The notes beneath the pieces were generated by a model. The model was not told the DNA's origin, made no database searches, and worked only from the letters and a program-made list of their open reading frames with translations. The translations under genes were made by a program, and so were the position numbers. A stretch of 64,000 nt of DNA. It comes from Macrotrachela quadricornifera (Eukaryota > Rotifera > Eurotatoria > Philodinida > Philodinidae). The first letter of the stretch is position 1. Each line of letters opens with the position of its first letter. Below, one piece after another: positions 46,227-58,188 of this stretch. The stretch spans positions 91,366 to 155,365 of the forward strand of contig JAJEKB010020629.1 in the NCBI GenBank assembly GCA_022393335.1. Direction: 5' to 3'.

Positions 46227-47256
46227 TTTGTTTTTTTCTTTGTTTCCATATATTATCAACATATTTATCAATTTGATTTGTTGAAGGTAATTTTCCAATT
46301 GTAGTTAATATATTAATAAAATAATCTAATTTAATTTCTTGTTTTTCTAATATTTGTTCTGTTTGTAATTTTTCTTCTTCTAATAATACTTTAGCTTCTT
46401 GAATTTTTTTAATTAATAAACGATTTTTAAGTGTAATAGAATGTGCAACAGCATGTATTGCACGAATAATTTTCCATAAACGTAATATAACAATAGCTGA
46501 TGCAGCTCGTCCAGCACGTCCAATATTTCCATAATGAAAATAAATTTCCATTATAAATGAAGCAAATACAATTGAACCATCAAGTAAATATAATAAATTT
46601 TTATAATATTTCCATCCAAATGCATAAAATGAAAGAAATATTTCTAATACAAATATACTAAGTAATGTAACAGATAAATAAAAAAGAAATAAATCAGCAC
46701 GATATAAATGTATAGAATGTTCAACTAAACATGTTTCGCGCTGTATAGTTGTATTATATTGTTCCATTTCCTCTTCAGTTAAACAAGGTGATGATAATTG
46801 AGCTAAATTATATTTTATTTAAAAATATTTTAAAAAAAAACTAAAATAATACATACCAAGAACTAAATCAATTAAAACAATAATTAAATCTGTAATAACT
46901 AATGAAATAACAATATAATGAAATGATGGTTTTTGAAGAAAATTTATTAAATATCGTCGAAATAATTTTATACAATTGCAATAATTCGATACTGTTATTT
47001 GATCATTTTCAGGTATTTCTTGTTCTTCAATTGCAAATTTTTGAAGATCATCAATTAAATTACTTAATTTTATTTCTCCACGAGAAGCTCGAGGTAATAT
47101 ACGACGATGAGCAGCTCTTACTTTAGACCATTTACTTGTTTTTAGATCATATGGTTCAGATTTATTTTCATATATTTCATTATTTTCTTTTAAATTTGTT
47201 GAAACATCAACAGATGATATTGGTACAACAATTACATTTGGTTGTTCAATTTGCAT
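46227..47256 (-). CDS. HVCN1: Voltage-gated proton channel Hv1 (C-terminus missing)
   Basis: Two exons (intron 46803-46856) encode a four-helix voltage-sensor protein. S1 reads HYIVISLVITDLIIVLIDLV, with Asp at the selectivity position equivalent to human D112. S2 has VLEIF (Glu equivalent to E153). S3 has LLDGSIVF (Asp equivalent to D174). S4 reads VILRLWKIIRAIHAV, the RLWxxxR signature with the middle Arg replaced by Lys. A coiled coil (KIQEAKVLLEEEKLQTEQIL) follows, as expected for a dimeric Hv1. The protein lacks a pore domain and would conduct H+ through the sensor. The start is placed at Met 47256; an upstream Met at 47292 is possible. The 3' end runs into the gap. Confidence 0.9.
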
Positions 47257-49087
47257 GATAATATTACTTATACTACAAATAATAATATACATATATATAT
47301 ATATATTTTATTTTATAATCAAATAACTTGAAAAGAAAAATACAAATATTCTATTTGGTGTCTTACCCTTTAATGTGTACAAAACAAAAATAAGATCGGT
47401 CACGATTTTGACGACTGATCTATACTATTGATATTATTCGTACGTCAAATAAATTGTATTGGTAATCGTGACTGATAATAATCCATTGGTTGTTCATTTA
47501 TCTTTCTTTTTCTTTCTCCTTTTATGTGTATTTATATAAATAGCACTATTCTTATATTATCTATTAGTCAGTTACTTTCGACTCATTCCTTTTCTCTTCG
47601 TTACATTGTTTTTCTTCTATGAATATATGAGAAAGAATAAATTACAAACAAGGCATTTCCATTATAATAATTCGATCCTTTACTAAAATATTGAATAACT
47701 ACTGATTATTATCATGAGAATTAAGTAAAATATATAATGAAAACAATTGAAATAGAGAAAGAAAAGAAAAACTAAAGAATGTGTAACAGAAATATCCAAA
47801 CGACTAAAAAGGTAAATATGTCACAAGTATCCTGGAAAAACATCAAAAAAATAATTTAAGTAAACATTATATCGATTATAAAATTTTTCTAAGAAGAAGC
47901 AAGTCATTTTCATCATATATCTATTCAATAATCAAAAAAAATAAATCATCTTAGGAAACACTATTACGACGATTTTATAAATGCGATAGAATATTTACAT
48001 AGTTCTTTTCTCTCGTGATTTAGATGTTATCTCTATAATAATATTCGCATTATTCCAAAAATAAAGAAATATGTCTTTTCAATCGGAGCATTCAATATCA
48101 ATACATATCTATCCTGCATAGAAGAGTGAATAAATATACTGATTAATTATGTATGATTAAGAAAGAAATTGTATGAATAGGTTTTAATGATAATATATAT
48201 ATATATATAAAATCATACTTATCAAGATCTTAAGCATTAACAAAACAATAATGTATGCCACTTAATCTAAACATCAAAATGTGAAAATGAGTTGAAAAAG
48301 TATATATATATATTTTTTTTTTCTTCCTTTATTTATATAAACTATTGTCATTAAGGAATAACAGTGAAAGTAGTGAACGAGTAAAGTTCAGTAGAGAAAT
48401 TAATGATCTATAAATACAATTAACAAAAAGGAATGATTTGACTATATTAAATAGTATATCAATAATTACATGAGTTTTGGTAAATAAATATATTTTATTT
48501 TTTCATGCCAGATTCTAATATAAGATGACAGCATCTTTCTCTTCTAAATTTAACAGAATCTATATGATATTTTTAAATATGAGTCATTCATTTCTAAGAT
48601 AATTTATTTTATACTATACTATAAAATAAAAATGTTTAATCGAAAGAATTAAGTTGCCATATTGTGACAATAATATTTATTACTATCTCTGATGTTACTC
48701 TTTTTTTGTTTCTTATTTACTTTGGTTAGTTACGCATTTTGTTTCACCTACCGCCGATGTCGGAAATTTTTTCTTTTGTTCTTAAGTTTGATGTGCAACG
48801 TTTTTCTCAATTAAATTCTTTTTTTTTCTCTCTTTATTTCAAGTAAAATTCTACAAAAAAAAAAGAAAAATTATTTTAATTATTTGAGTCAGTTTTTTTT
48901 TCTCATGAATAACTTTTAATGTATGACGTAAACTATGAATTATGCCGACTTGAGATAGCTAGATCTTCATGAATGTATTACAAATTGAAATTAAAACAGA
49001 AGATTCTTCTGAATGTAGTTAGATATCTTAGAAAAAAAGTATCTTCTATGTTTATATAAAGCCAGTGCAGCTAAAATAAACACAGGC
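47257..49087. other. Intergenic DNA
   Basis: No supported gene. TA microsatellites occur at 47293-47308, 48194-48208 and 48301-48312. The Hv1 promoter should lie at the left side, but no element is identifiable. Confidence 0.5.
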
Positions 49088-49089
49088 TA

Positions 49090-49602
49090 AGGGTACCTAC
49101 ATTCCATTGTTTATATCTCAGTTATTTTAAAAGCTAAAATTTTTATTTTTATATTACGGAAACGAGAATTAAATTTTGCATTCACTTATACAAAAATATC
49201 AGTTCTAACCCCTATAATAATTAAGTAATTAGTGGTATAAAATGATATGTCTCAATCGTTCGCTTTATTTGACATGTTGGTAAAGCGAACGTTCTAGCGA
49301 AGAACAAGCAAAAGTTTCAATTAGTAGGAAATTTATTTATCTCCGCTCATAAATTTCAATAAAATTTTTTAAAAACTAGCATCATCTGATTCGTCATCTT
49401 AAATCCTATCTAATTCTAGCGCTTCAGCTCAATTGGTGCAATTTTCGATTTTTAGTGAATTTTTTAAAAATATATACGAAGGATTAGAACTGATATTTTT
49501 ATATGAGTGAATGTAGAATTCAATTCTCTTTTCCATGTTATAAAAATAAAAATTGTAGCTCTTAAAATAACTGAGATATAAACAATGGAATGCAGGCATC
49601 CT
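49090..49602. mobile_element. MITE with about 115-bp inverted ends and TA duplication
   Basis: The left end AGGGTACCTACATTCCATTG and the right end, read inverted as AGGATGCCTGCATTCCATTG, continue to match for about 115 bp each. The element is flanked by TA on both sides (49088-49089 and 49603-49604). It is 513 bp long with no coding capacity. The interior holds a perfect 11-bp inverted repeat (49257-49267 and 49281-49291). TA duplications fit the Tc1/mariner superfamily, but the ends do not match the mariner in this window. Confidence 0.85.
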
Positions 49603-49604
49603 TA

Positions 49605-50104
49605 ATCTGCATTCACTTTAGTTGCATTGACTCTAAATACCATCACTAGCATCTATAAAATAACATGCACGTATTAACCAGCATGTACATTACTTGTTTT
49701 AGTTACTCATTATAATTACAATTTTTAGTATGTTAAATACTAATACTCACGAGGAGAGTTACAGTCTATTGTACACATACCAGATGTGTAATATCTTCCA
49801 GTTCAACGAGTTGTGAGAACCAAATCATAAAGATTGATAAGAGTGATATTATGTCTTTCCTTTAATAGATAAGAAAAGTAGAATAGAGTAAAATATTGTA
49901 TAACTATACATTTTTGCAAATTTTTATTTCATCATCATCATATGTTGATAATGCTACAATATGTCAAAGTTTTTTTAAATACTATTTTGTCATTAAATAA
50001 AAGAAAAATAAAACAAACATGAAAAATGTCAACTTTTTATCGATGTATGAAAAATATTATTTTGCCTTAGCCAAAGTAAGCGTAAGTAACACCCCTATGA
50101 GTTG
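49605..50104. other. Intergenic DNA
   Basis: Nothing recognisable beyond AT-rich sequence. Confidence 0.5.
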
Positions 50105-50445
50105 AATCTAATGTCCATTTCAAAAAAATAAAGTGGGTGGATGTTTTTTGAATAAATTTTTGATAGGAACAAGGTAGAAAGCTATTGTGGTTAAGCAGTA
50201 GAATCTTGAACCATAGCTTTATATAGTTTTGTAGCTTGTCAGCTGGCGATTCTAATCTATCTCAATAGAGGTATAGTATTTTCTTTCAAAATGACTATGG
50301 ATTACTACCTATTTATGGAATAAATCTTAACAATTTTATACGAATCAATATGCTGGATCAATCTTTTTCCAATGGTGAAAATCGCAGTTTCCTATTGAGA
50401 GTTATTCGAAAAATATCTATCTGTCTTCTTATTTTTAATAAGCAT
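50105..50445. mobile_element. MITE-like element, copy B
   Basis: The inner part of the inverted ends (TTTTTTGAATAAATTTTTGATAGGAA near 50145 and the inverse TTCCTATTGAGAGTTATTCG near 50390) matches the element at 26202-26534, and the outer left words (CTAATGTCCATTTCA) do too. The interior is non-coding. It is more diverged than copy A, and the exact ends are uncertain. Confidence 0.55.
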
Positions 50446-51181
50446 TATTAATAACTGGTTCTATTCAGATGAGCTGCGTTATGAAAGATGTGATTTCATC
50501 CTAGCACTAAGTTTTCTATTAGCACACTGGTGTAATTCGGCTATATATCTCAAAATAGAACAGTCACAATTCTAGAAATAGAATAGAAAGAATTCAATGA
50601 TAGAAACTACGTAGTTCAGTTCCTTGATCGGAAATTATTTTACATTCAGTATATACCAAAAACTAAGGCTTTTTTTATTTCTCTAGGCAAACCTTTGTTG
50701 TATCAATGTTTTTCATATTTTGAGGATATTTTTATATTTAATTCATCATATGATATGCAAGGAAAAATAATCTATAATTCTCTTATAAGATTTCTTAAAC
50801 AGATCTATTGGCAAAAGTCAATGTTCTTTATATAGTTAGAGAAAATTCTATATAAACAATACCTATTAGTTCTTATATTTTCGTCGAGTAACAATACAAA
50901 GTCAGATTTATTCAAAACTATAATTTCAAAATCAGTTATAATAAGTACGTCATGTTGCCGGTTCTTGTACTGAAAATCAAATTGTGTTATGACGTGATAA
51001 TATTTTTATTCTTAGTATATAAGCAATATCTGATTAACTTGATTAATTTGATGATGATTAAGAATATCAAGTTGTCGTTGAATATTTCTCGTTAATAACA
51101 AGTAAACATACTTAATTATTCATCATTTTTTTTTAATTAAAAAATGGTCAATCGAATTTTATTCAAGTTTTGAGTATTATC
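50446..51181. other. Intergenic DNA
   Basis: No gene or clear repeat seen. Confidence 0.5.
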
Positions 51182-51551
51182 ACAGATCCAAGAAATCGGA
51201 GATCTCAGAAATCTTCAACGAGATATTGTATATACTGCCAACATTATATTGAATTATTAGATAGTAATTATGTTTTTTTTATGATTTCGAACTTCTTAAA
51301 GAGATGATGCATCTCTACAAGAGATACCGCATCTTTAGGATTTCAATCTCATTATTTAAAAAATTGTTTTCTAATTTTAGCTTAGAGATAATAGTGGAGA
51401 TGCATTTAGTTTGGAACATGCCCTATTTTTCAGCATATAATTTCACGCAGAAAATGAATTATGGTCATTCACTGATATAAGTAGGGTAAAAATGCTCGTA
51501 TACATAACATCTCTGTGGAGATCTTTGAGATTCCCAATTTTCTGAATCTGT
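51182..51551. mobile_element. Inverted-repeat element, 370 bp, 42-bp ends
   Basis: ACAGATCCAAGAAATCGGAG (from 51182) and the inverse of the right end (ACAGATTCAGAAAATTGGGA, from 51551) match over about 42 bp at roughly 75 percent. The interior has GATGCATCTCTACAAGAGAT-type short repeats and no gene. Probable MITE; the target duplication is not clear. Confidence 0.6.
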
Positions 51552-52491
51552 AATACAGCTGCAAGCTTTTCAAAGAGGAGAGGTTTTGTGTCAAGCAAAT
51601 TGGTTAATAAACGAAAAAAGAACTAACATACTGTCAATTTCCATTATTATTCTACTGTATTTAGTAGTTTATGTTTCTCAATAAATCTATTGTATAATAT
51701 TTATATATGGAATAAAATGATTTGCATTTGTCGTACTTTGTAACATATTTTTAGAACATGGTTCGAATCTATTCTTCGATATTTAAGCTTTCTATTTTAA
51801 ACAATAACTATTTTATTCATTTTATTTGAATTATTAACACCTGTTCTTGAAACTCAATAAACTCGTTCAAGGCAATCAATTTTCGATTATCTAACGACCT
51901 TTCGACATATTCTGAAATAAATAATGGCTAGCACATATCGAAAATATGATAGATTTTTTCTATAAAACCAAGATAATTAATTAATAATCATCTATATATT
52001 CATTAAATTTTATTAATGAAGTGTTTTATTGATCAACAATATCATTGACCCAATACTGTATTGTATATATCACACAATTTTTTTTGTTTACAGTATACAA
52101 ACAAAATGACATTTGTTTATCAAAATCTCTCATTAGTATATTGATTTGATATAAAACTTCAATTAGACAATCAAAATAACACCCTTCATAAAACAAAATT
52201 GAATGAATATTCAATGGCTTTTGTTAATGATCATTAAACAAAAAAGAAAAGAATGCTTGATTTTTTTCTCTCGATTAATGTATAGGATCAATACATATGG
52301 ACAACGTTGCATTCCATTTCATACTCAAAATGTAAATAGATGATCGAAGAGGAAGAGAAAGAGGAAAAGATAAAAATAGGAGAACGAACATTATAAATAT
52401 GAAGGTCGACGACCGACATGTTCGTTCGTTTTGACATTCTCTTTTCTTTTTTTCTTTTCATTTTTCAATAGAATAATATAACTGTGTCTAT
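51552..52491. other. Intergenic DNA
   Basis: No gene is supported. A minus-strand 62-residue frame (52026-52214) lacks any family signal. Confidence 0.5.
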
Positions 52492-54215
52492 ATGGTCAAC
52501 CAACAAATAGAAATTGATTCTTTCTTAAATATGTTTCATGAAAATTCTCAACAAAGTAAAATATATTTATTTATTTATTATTAAAAAACAATTTTTTTTA
52601 AATATTTAGTTTATCCAAATATAAATTATAATTGTTTAAAAAAATACAATGAAAATAATAAACATTTTTCAATGGAAATATTATTTGAAAATACTAAACA
52701 AGAACCAATTGGTTATATATGTATATATCAATATGAATTAAATAAAATAAAACTTGAATATAATATTAAAAATAATATATGGAAAATAATTTTAATTGAT
52801 TATTCATATGATGAAAATATATTAAATTCTGTATTTGATAATATACAATTATTATCATTAGAAGAACAAATTGAAATAATAATTCGACGATTTGATGAAT
52901 ATTTTATTTATATAAATCAATTACAAATGAATCAACGAGATGATAATAAAGACTCAATTCAAATATTAACTATTCATGAAGATGATGATGAACAACAACA
53001 ACAACAAGAAAAATCTATTAAAAATTTTGATAATGATGATATTGTTGATTATAATTTTCATTCATTAATAAATGGTTCACGTTCAAAATTTAATAATCTT
53101 GCACCACCACCTGTTGCACCACGTCGTAGTCGACAAAATAGTGCATGTAGTACACAAAGTAGTGTTCGATATGCATCGTAAGTTCAAATTGATTTCATTT
53201 TCAATGTTAAATTTATTTTTTCTTTCTTTGAATAGATTTATTCCACCACCAACAGCACCTATTCGTCGACGACGTGTTATTGAATCAATTCTTTTACATG
53301 TTCATCGAAAGTATGAATTTTTTTAAAATAAAATATTAAATAAAATTTTTTTTTTTTCATAGAAAAAAACCATTTGAAAAAATTGCTGATTTATTAAAAG
53401 GAACAGAACCAATAACAATGGATCAATTAGGTTTACAATTTTTAAATATGTATGATGGAAAATTTAATTATCGTGAAGGATATACAGTAAGTTTCTATTG
53501 AAATAATGACTGTGATTTACATTTCAGTTTTCATGTATTTAATATACTGTATTAATAAAACAAAATATACCAGAAGACACAGTGTAAAAAGAGGAGACAA
53601 TTTACATCAGATAGTTTCTTTAATAGTAGCACTTTATATTTTCAAATTCGACTCTGTGAAAACGATCTTTTTTCGGTACACTACAGATGCAACTTTTCTT
53701 GTTTACTAACTAATATGTTTTATCAAAACAAAACCACAGTATAGTAGAAGATGTAGTGTAAGCAATCTAGTAATTTATATAGAGCATTTGTAATAAGACG
53801 AAGAAAAAAATGAATCGAATTTATGTTATGTCAGAGAAAACATTGATTGTTTTTTGACCATTTTCAAAGCAAAAAGTGCGACATAAGAAAAGCGTCGTAT
53901 GAAAAATATTTTGTTTTATTAATATAGTATATTAAGTACATGGAAATTGAAATGAAAAATACGGCCACTATTTCTGTAGTCTCCGTTATATTTAAAAAAA
54001 ATATATGAAAATTTAGTTTATGATGCATTTTCGAAAGAAAGTTTGGTTTTTAACAATTCAACAAATTAAATGTAAGTTAAGATTTATCTAAAAAAAAATA
54101 TTTTTATGAAATAAAAAAAATTTGTATAGGTGTTGATTGTCCATTGGGTGATATTGGACCACGATCTGTATTAATACTTAGTTATAAAGGTCAATATACA
54201 AGTGTACATGTTTGA
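52492..54215 (+). CDS. Unknown protein with PPPxAPRRxR motifs
   Basis: Five or more exons: MVNQQIEIDSFLNMFHENSQ, then the main exon (to 53179), FIPPPTAPIRRRRVIESILL, a KIADLLKGTEPITMDQLGLQ exon, and after a long intron (53487-54129) a last exon GVDCPLGDIGPRSVLILSYK ending in VHV at 54215. The N-terminal half is rich in Ile, Asn and Glu, with strand-helix character. It is followed by a poly-Gln/acidic stretch and two Pro-rich basic motifs (APPPVAPRRSR and PPPTAPIRRRR) typical of SH3-domain ligands. A Ser/Gln-rich linker lies between. No enzyme domain is recognised. Use as an adaptor is a guess from the motifs only. The last intron is about ten times the local norm and carries repeats shared with 45540-45770. 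Confidence 0.65.
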
Positions 54216-55299
54216 TGATATATTGAAATGTTATTGTTTATTATTAAATTGAAAATTTTTGTGTTCATTTATTGAATTTAATTTTTTTTGTTTGTGCTTA
54301 AATAGAAAATAAATAAAGCGAGAAATTCCTTTATATCAGTTACTTAGATCAGAGGACTGACCACAAATCTGTATTTTGAAACCTTTATTATAGTTCCCGA
54401 ACTATTGAAACTGTTGAGCGAATCTATTCTAACAACATTAAGAAGAAACACTTGCTATTTTTGTACATAATTATTCGAAAAATCAATATTATAAGAAGTG
54501 ATTAAATATCTAGAAAAATTGCATCATTCACTTCGTATCAAAAAAGTTTTCTAACGAAACTATCTTATCTTACATAGCAGAAAACTCGTCATTCGTTTAG
54601 GAAAATAGGTCTTTTTACAATGTGTTAACGTCAGATTTGTAATAGAAATGATGTATTTTAAATCACAAAATTTACAATGAAGAATATTTATTATTTTCTA
54701 TTACTGTGTAGTATTTATGTGGATTTCGCTCTTGCAGATGTTATCCAGTTGATGTATGCATTTGCGAAAAGAAAAGAAAAATAACTGTCAAAAAAATGCA
54801 TCAAGCAACATTTGCTCTATGCTTAGGCTAAAATGATTTCTTTTTATCGAACTTTTATTTAAAATTTGTAGTTTAAGATTATTTACATCATACATTTTCT
54901 TTTCTGTTACTATCGTTATTGGTATCGTTATATTATCATAGCATTTATACTGCATAGAATAAAGACTATTAATAATAATTTTTATTAATTATGAGGTGCC
55001 CTCTCTTCATGTTATTATTATTGCTGAAAGGTTTTATAGTAATCTGGAACAAACTGCACAAATCAATGATGAATTAGTATTAGTTGCCCAAATTCACACA
55101 ATATTTGTACAAACTGTTCTCTTGCATTTAACAACAACATATGAACAATCGTTTTTTTGATGATCTTCAAAATAAAATTGTCCTGATGTGTTTTTTCATA
55201 AAAAAGAATTTTTCGAACTAAACATAATGTTAAGTTATTACGTAAGTGAAATTGGTCCCCCATTTTGTCTAGAAACTTGTTCCAAAGGTCCTGTTCGTG
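54216..55299. other. Intergenic DNA
   Basis: No supported gene; a minus-strand 82-residue frame (55063-55311) overlaps the repeats that follow and is not taken as coding. Confidence 0.45.
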
Positions 55300-55610
55300 T
55301 TCCAAGTACAAGGTAATGAGCTCTATCTAATAGTATATTTAGATTTCGTATAGCTTAAACTATGTGAACAAAACGTGCAAAATATCGATTTTTTACGTAT
55401 GTGAAGTTAACACTCGATCCATTCGAGAGCTAGTTCAAAGGTATAACTCGACAAGTTTTATCCAATGGTATGCTTAGATTTTTCATAGCTCAAAAAATAA
55501 TTTTTTTCGATCCTCACCAGCGTCATCTATCGTCCGGAAAATTTATTTTGAGCATACTATTGGATAGAACTCGTTGAGTGGTACTTGAAACAAGGCTTTT
55601 AGGCTAATCG
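55300..55610. repeat. Nested direct and inverted repeats
   Basis: A word like TCTATCTAATAGTATATTTAG (near 55322) recurs as TTTATCCAATGGTATGCTTAG (near 55457). It appears again inverted as GAGCATACTATTGGATAGAA (near 55549), next to matching GTTCCAAG/CAAAGGT words. The arrangement suggests an inverted-repeat element containing a partial tandem duplication. Confidence 0.6.
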
Positions 55611-56739
55611 GGAGTCCACTCCACTTACGTAAATTATTGTATGCATAATATCGAACTTTCTATCTTTGCTAAATATAACAATTTCACAAATTATTTATTT
55701 AACAATGACACCACCATTTAATATATTTTTTCCAAATAAATAGTTTCATAAATAAATTTTTGCTAATCAAACAAAATAGTTTCAATTTTTTCAAAAACTT
55801 TCCTTTAATAAACAAAGAAGCAGGATACAAATATATATATTCGTAAGAATAATAATTGTGTAGGTCGATATTCTCTATTCCAGGGGAACTTTGGTTGTAA
55901 TTGAGTACAAAAAATGGTAATAGAGACGATATGTCTTTCTTTTTGATTGTTTCATTTATCAAAAAAAAAAGAGGAAGAATAGTTCCAAAAGAAAAGTTTG
56001 TGTATAGTGCTGCAAAATTTTATTATTTTTATATCAGTTGGAGAGTAATCATAGAGCACAGAAAAATAGAGCGTTGTTTTCTCTGTCTCTTAATAAAAAA
56101 GAAAATTCATTCAATCTTCATATTAACAAAATAAAGACAGAATTTTTCGATTGATCTGAGTAGAATTATCAATTTTATTCATGATAAATTATTTTAAATC
56201 TAAATTTCATTTTACATTTCTAATCGATTGGTCTTGCTATAAATATTCTTATCAAAATATATCATCAATTGATGCTCTTTATTTGAGTGCATATTATACT
56301 CATAAAACTGATAAAAACTCTAAAAGGATATATACCATTAGACATTCCTGAGTTATGAATATTTTACTAAATTTCTAGCCTATCATAAGGTATTATGACA
56401 AAGTATTTATGGAAATTTTTTTTTTTTCGAATGTATTGGATATACCAGGCCAAAAGAGAATTATAAGGCTGAAGAATTAGCTATCACCATCAAGATTCCT
56501 GTATTATAAATGTTATTTCGCTTTCCACTGTTCTATCACCCTATGTATTGTTTTCGTCCTTGACAAGAATGTATCCTATGTTTAATTTTTTGTCTAAATA
56601 TGAATAAAATTTTGAATAACTAATTTTTAACTCTCGGGACAAAATCATTTTTTTTCATCATATCGAAAATTCGCTGCGTAGTGTTTTGTCTATTTTAAAA
56701 ACAAAGTAAGGTGTAGGTCTTTTCACACTGCATCTTGTG
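55611..56739. other. Intergenic DNA
   Basis: No supported gene. Short open frames on both strands (55699-56134) overlap and have no family signal. Confidence 0.45.
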
Positions 56740-57702
56740 ATATAATAAGCGATGCAAAAATCTTTGGAAAAATGTCAAACTATATTAGATCATCTTGCCG
56801 ACTTCTAAAGCAATCAAACTTTTTTTGTTGGAAAGAGCAAAGTCTGATATGCAAATTTTGTACCAGACACATTTTCCCAGAATAAATCTGAGAAGAAGAA
56901 GAAGTCAAAAACCAAACACCTCTAAAAAAAGTCCTTGCAACTTTTTTTCAACTTGAAAATTCTGTATTTCTCAGTTATTTCGAGCTACATATATCAAACT
57001 TGCACAAAAAATGCACCAAAATGTAGTGCATCAAAAACTCTATCGATATAAACTTTGGTAATTTTTTTAGATCCGTTCTTGATTCTTCAATCAAAAAAGT
57101 TTTAAACATGAAATTTTGTAAAATAGGGTTTTTTGTAAGAACTATCGCTTTGCAAGAAAATCAGCAATCATCTTCAGAAATTATGCGAGAACTCAACTCT
57201 TTTTGCATTATTTGTTCGAAATACGTCCGACTGTGAAAGTTTTGCAGAAAAAACATAATTCAAAAAAATATTTGTTCTCGTTGTAAAACGGTCGGGTAGT
57301 AAGGACGGTCAAGATCTTTAGTCGCCGCTAGAAAATGCTATACTTTGGTATAAAAACCAAGAGTAAATTTAACTTCGAATATACCATTTGAAAGAGCACT
57401 CTTTATGCTACAAAAAACATCATTTAACATATTTTCTCATTTCTCTTCTGATGCAAAAAAAATAATAGAAAATGGAAAATGATGTTGGCCGATAGTAAAG
57501 TTGCAAAAACTTTTTTAGAGGTATTTGGTTTTTGACTTTTTCTCCTTCTCAAATTCGTTCTGGAAAAATATGCCTGATACAAAATTTGTAGTTCAGACTT
57601 CGTTCTTTCCAACAAAAAAAAATTAATTAGTTTAGAAGTCGGGAAGATGGTCTAAGATAGTTTGACATTTTTCCAAAGACTTTTGCATCGCTTATTATTT
57701 TG
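56740..57702. mobile_element. Foldback element, 963 bp with about 207-bp inverted ends
   Basis: The left arm (56740-56947) and right arm (57496-57702) are inverse copies, sharing AATAAGCGATGCAAAA at the tips, GACTTCTAAA/TTTAGAAGTC, and CAAAAACCAAA.ACCTCTAAA near the inner ends, at roughly 80 percent identity. The 550-bp interior encodes nothing evident. No transposase was seen. Long arms fit a foldback or MITE-type DNA transposon; target-site duplications were not resolved. Confidence 0.85.
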
Positions 57703-58188
57703 TTTGTTTAATATTTTGTATTAGATAGTAAAAGTATGAAATAGAAAACGGTAATTTTTTATGACCAATGAGAACTATTATTTTATGTAAAATATACTTG
57801 TCGACACTTAAAATGTCTGATAAAAAACTTATTGATTGATTTAGTCAATTTCATCGATGCATAGTGACAATTCTATTTTGCTATCATTACGAAAAAAAAA
57901 ATATCGACCTAAACATTTCGAGTTCACATAAATCATTTCGATTAGAAATCATGTCTTGTTTACATATAAACTCAATTTATCAATATTAAAAATCGATGAA
58001 ACATCATAATATGCGTAGACTATCATATTATTATTAGAAGGTAAATGAAAAAAAGAAAAGGTAATTAGGATAAAAACCATGATTCGTCATTAAATAGGAA
58101 GAGAATACAAGCGTAACCGATAAAAAAACGTGCGTCTTGTATATCATTTATCTACAGACGCGACGATTATACGAACAAAGTTGAAGGT
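57703..58188. other. Upstream region of the J-ANK-ART gene
   Basis: AT-rich with no recognisable promoter element. No upstream in-frame exon is required, because the ORF starts at a good Met just before its first domain. Confidence 0.5.

Noticed and set aside
45845..46249. 134-residue frame running through the Ns
   Set aside because: It joins Hv1 and ZMYM sequence across an assembly gap; not a real protein.
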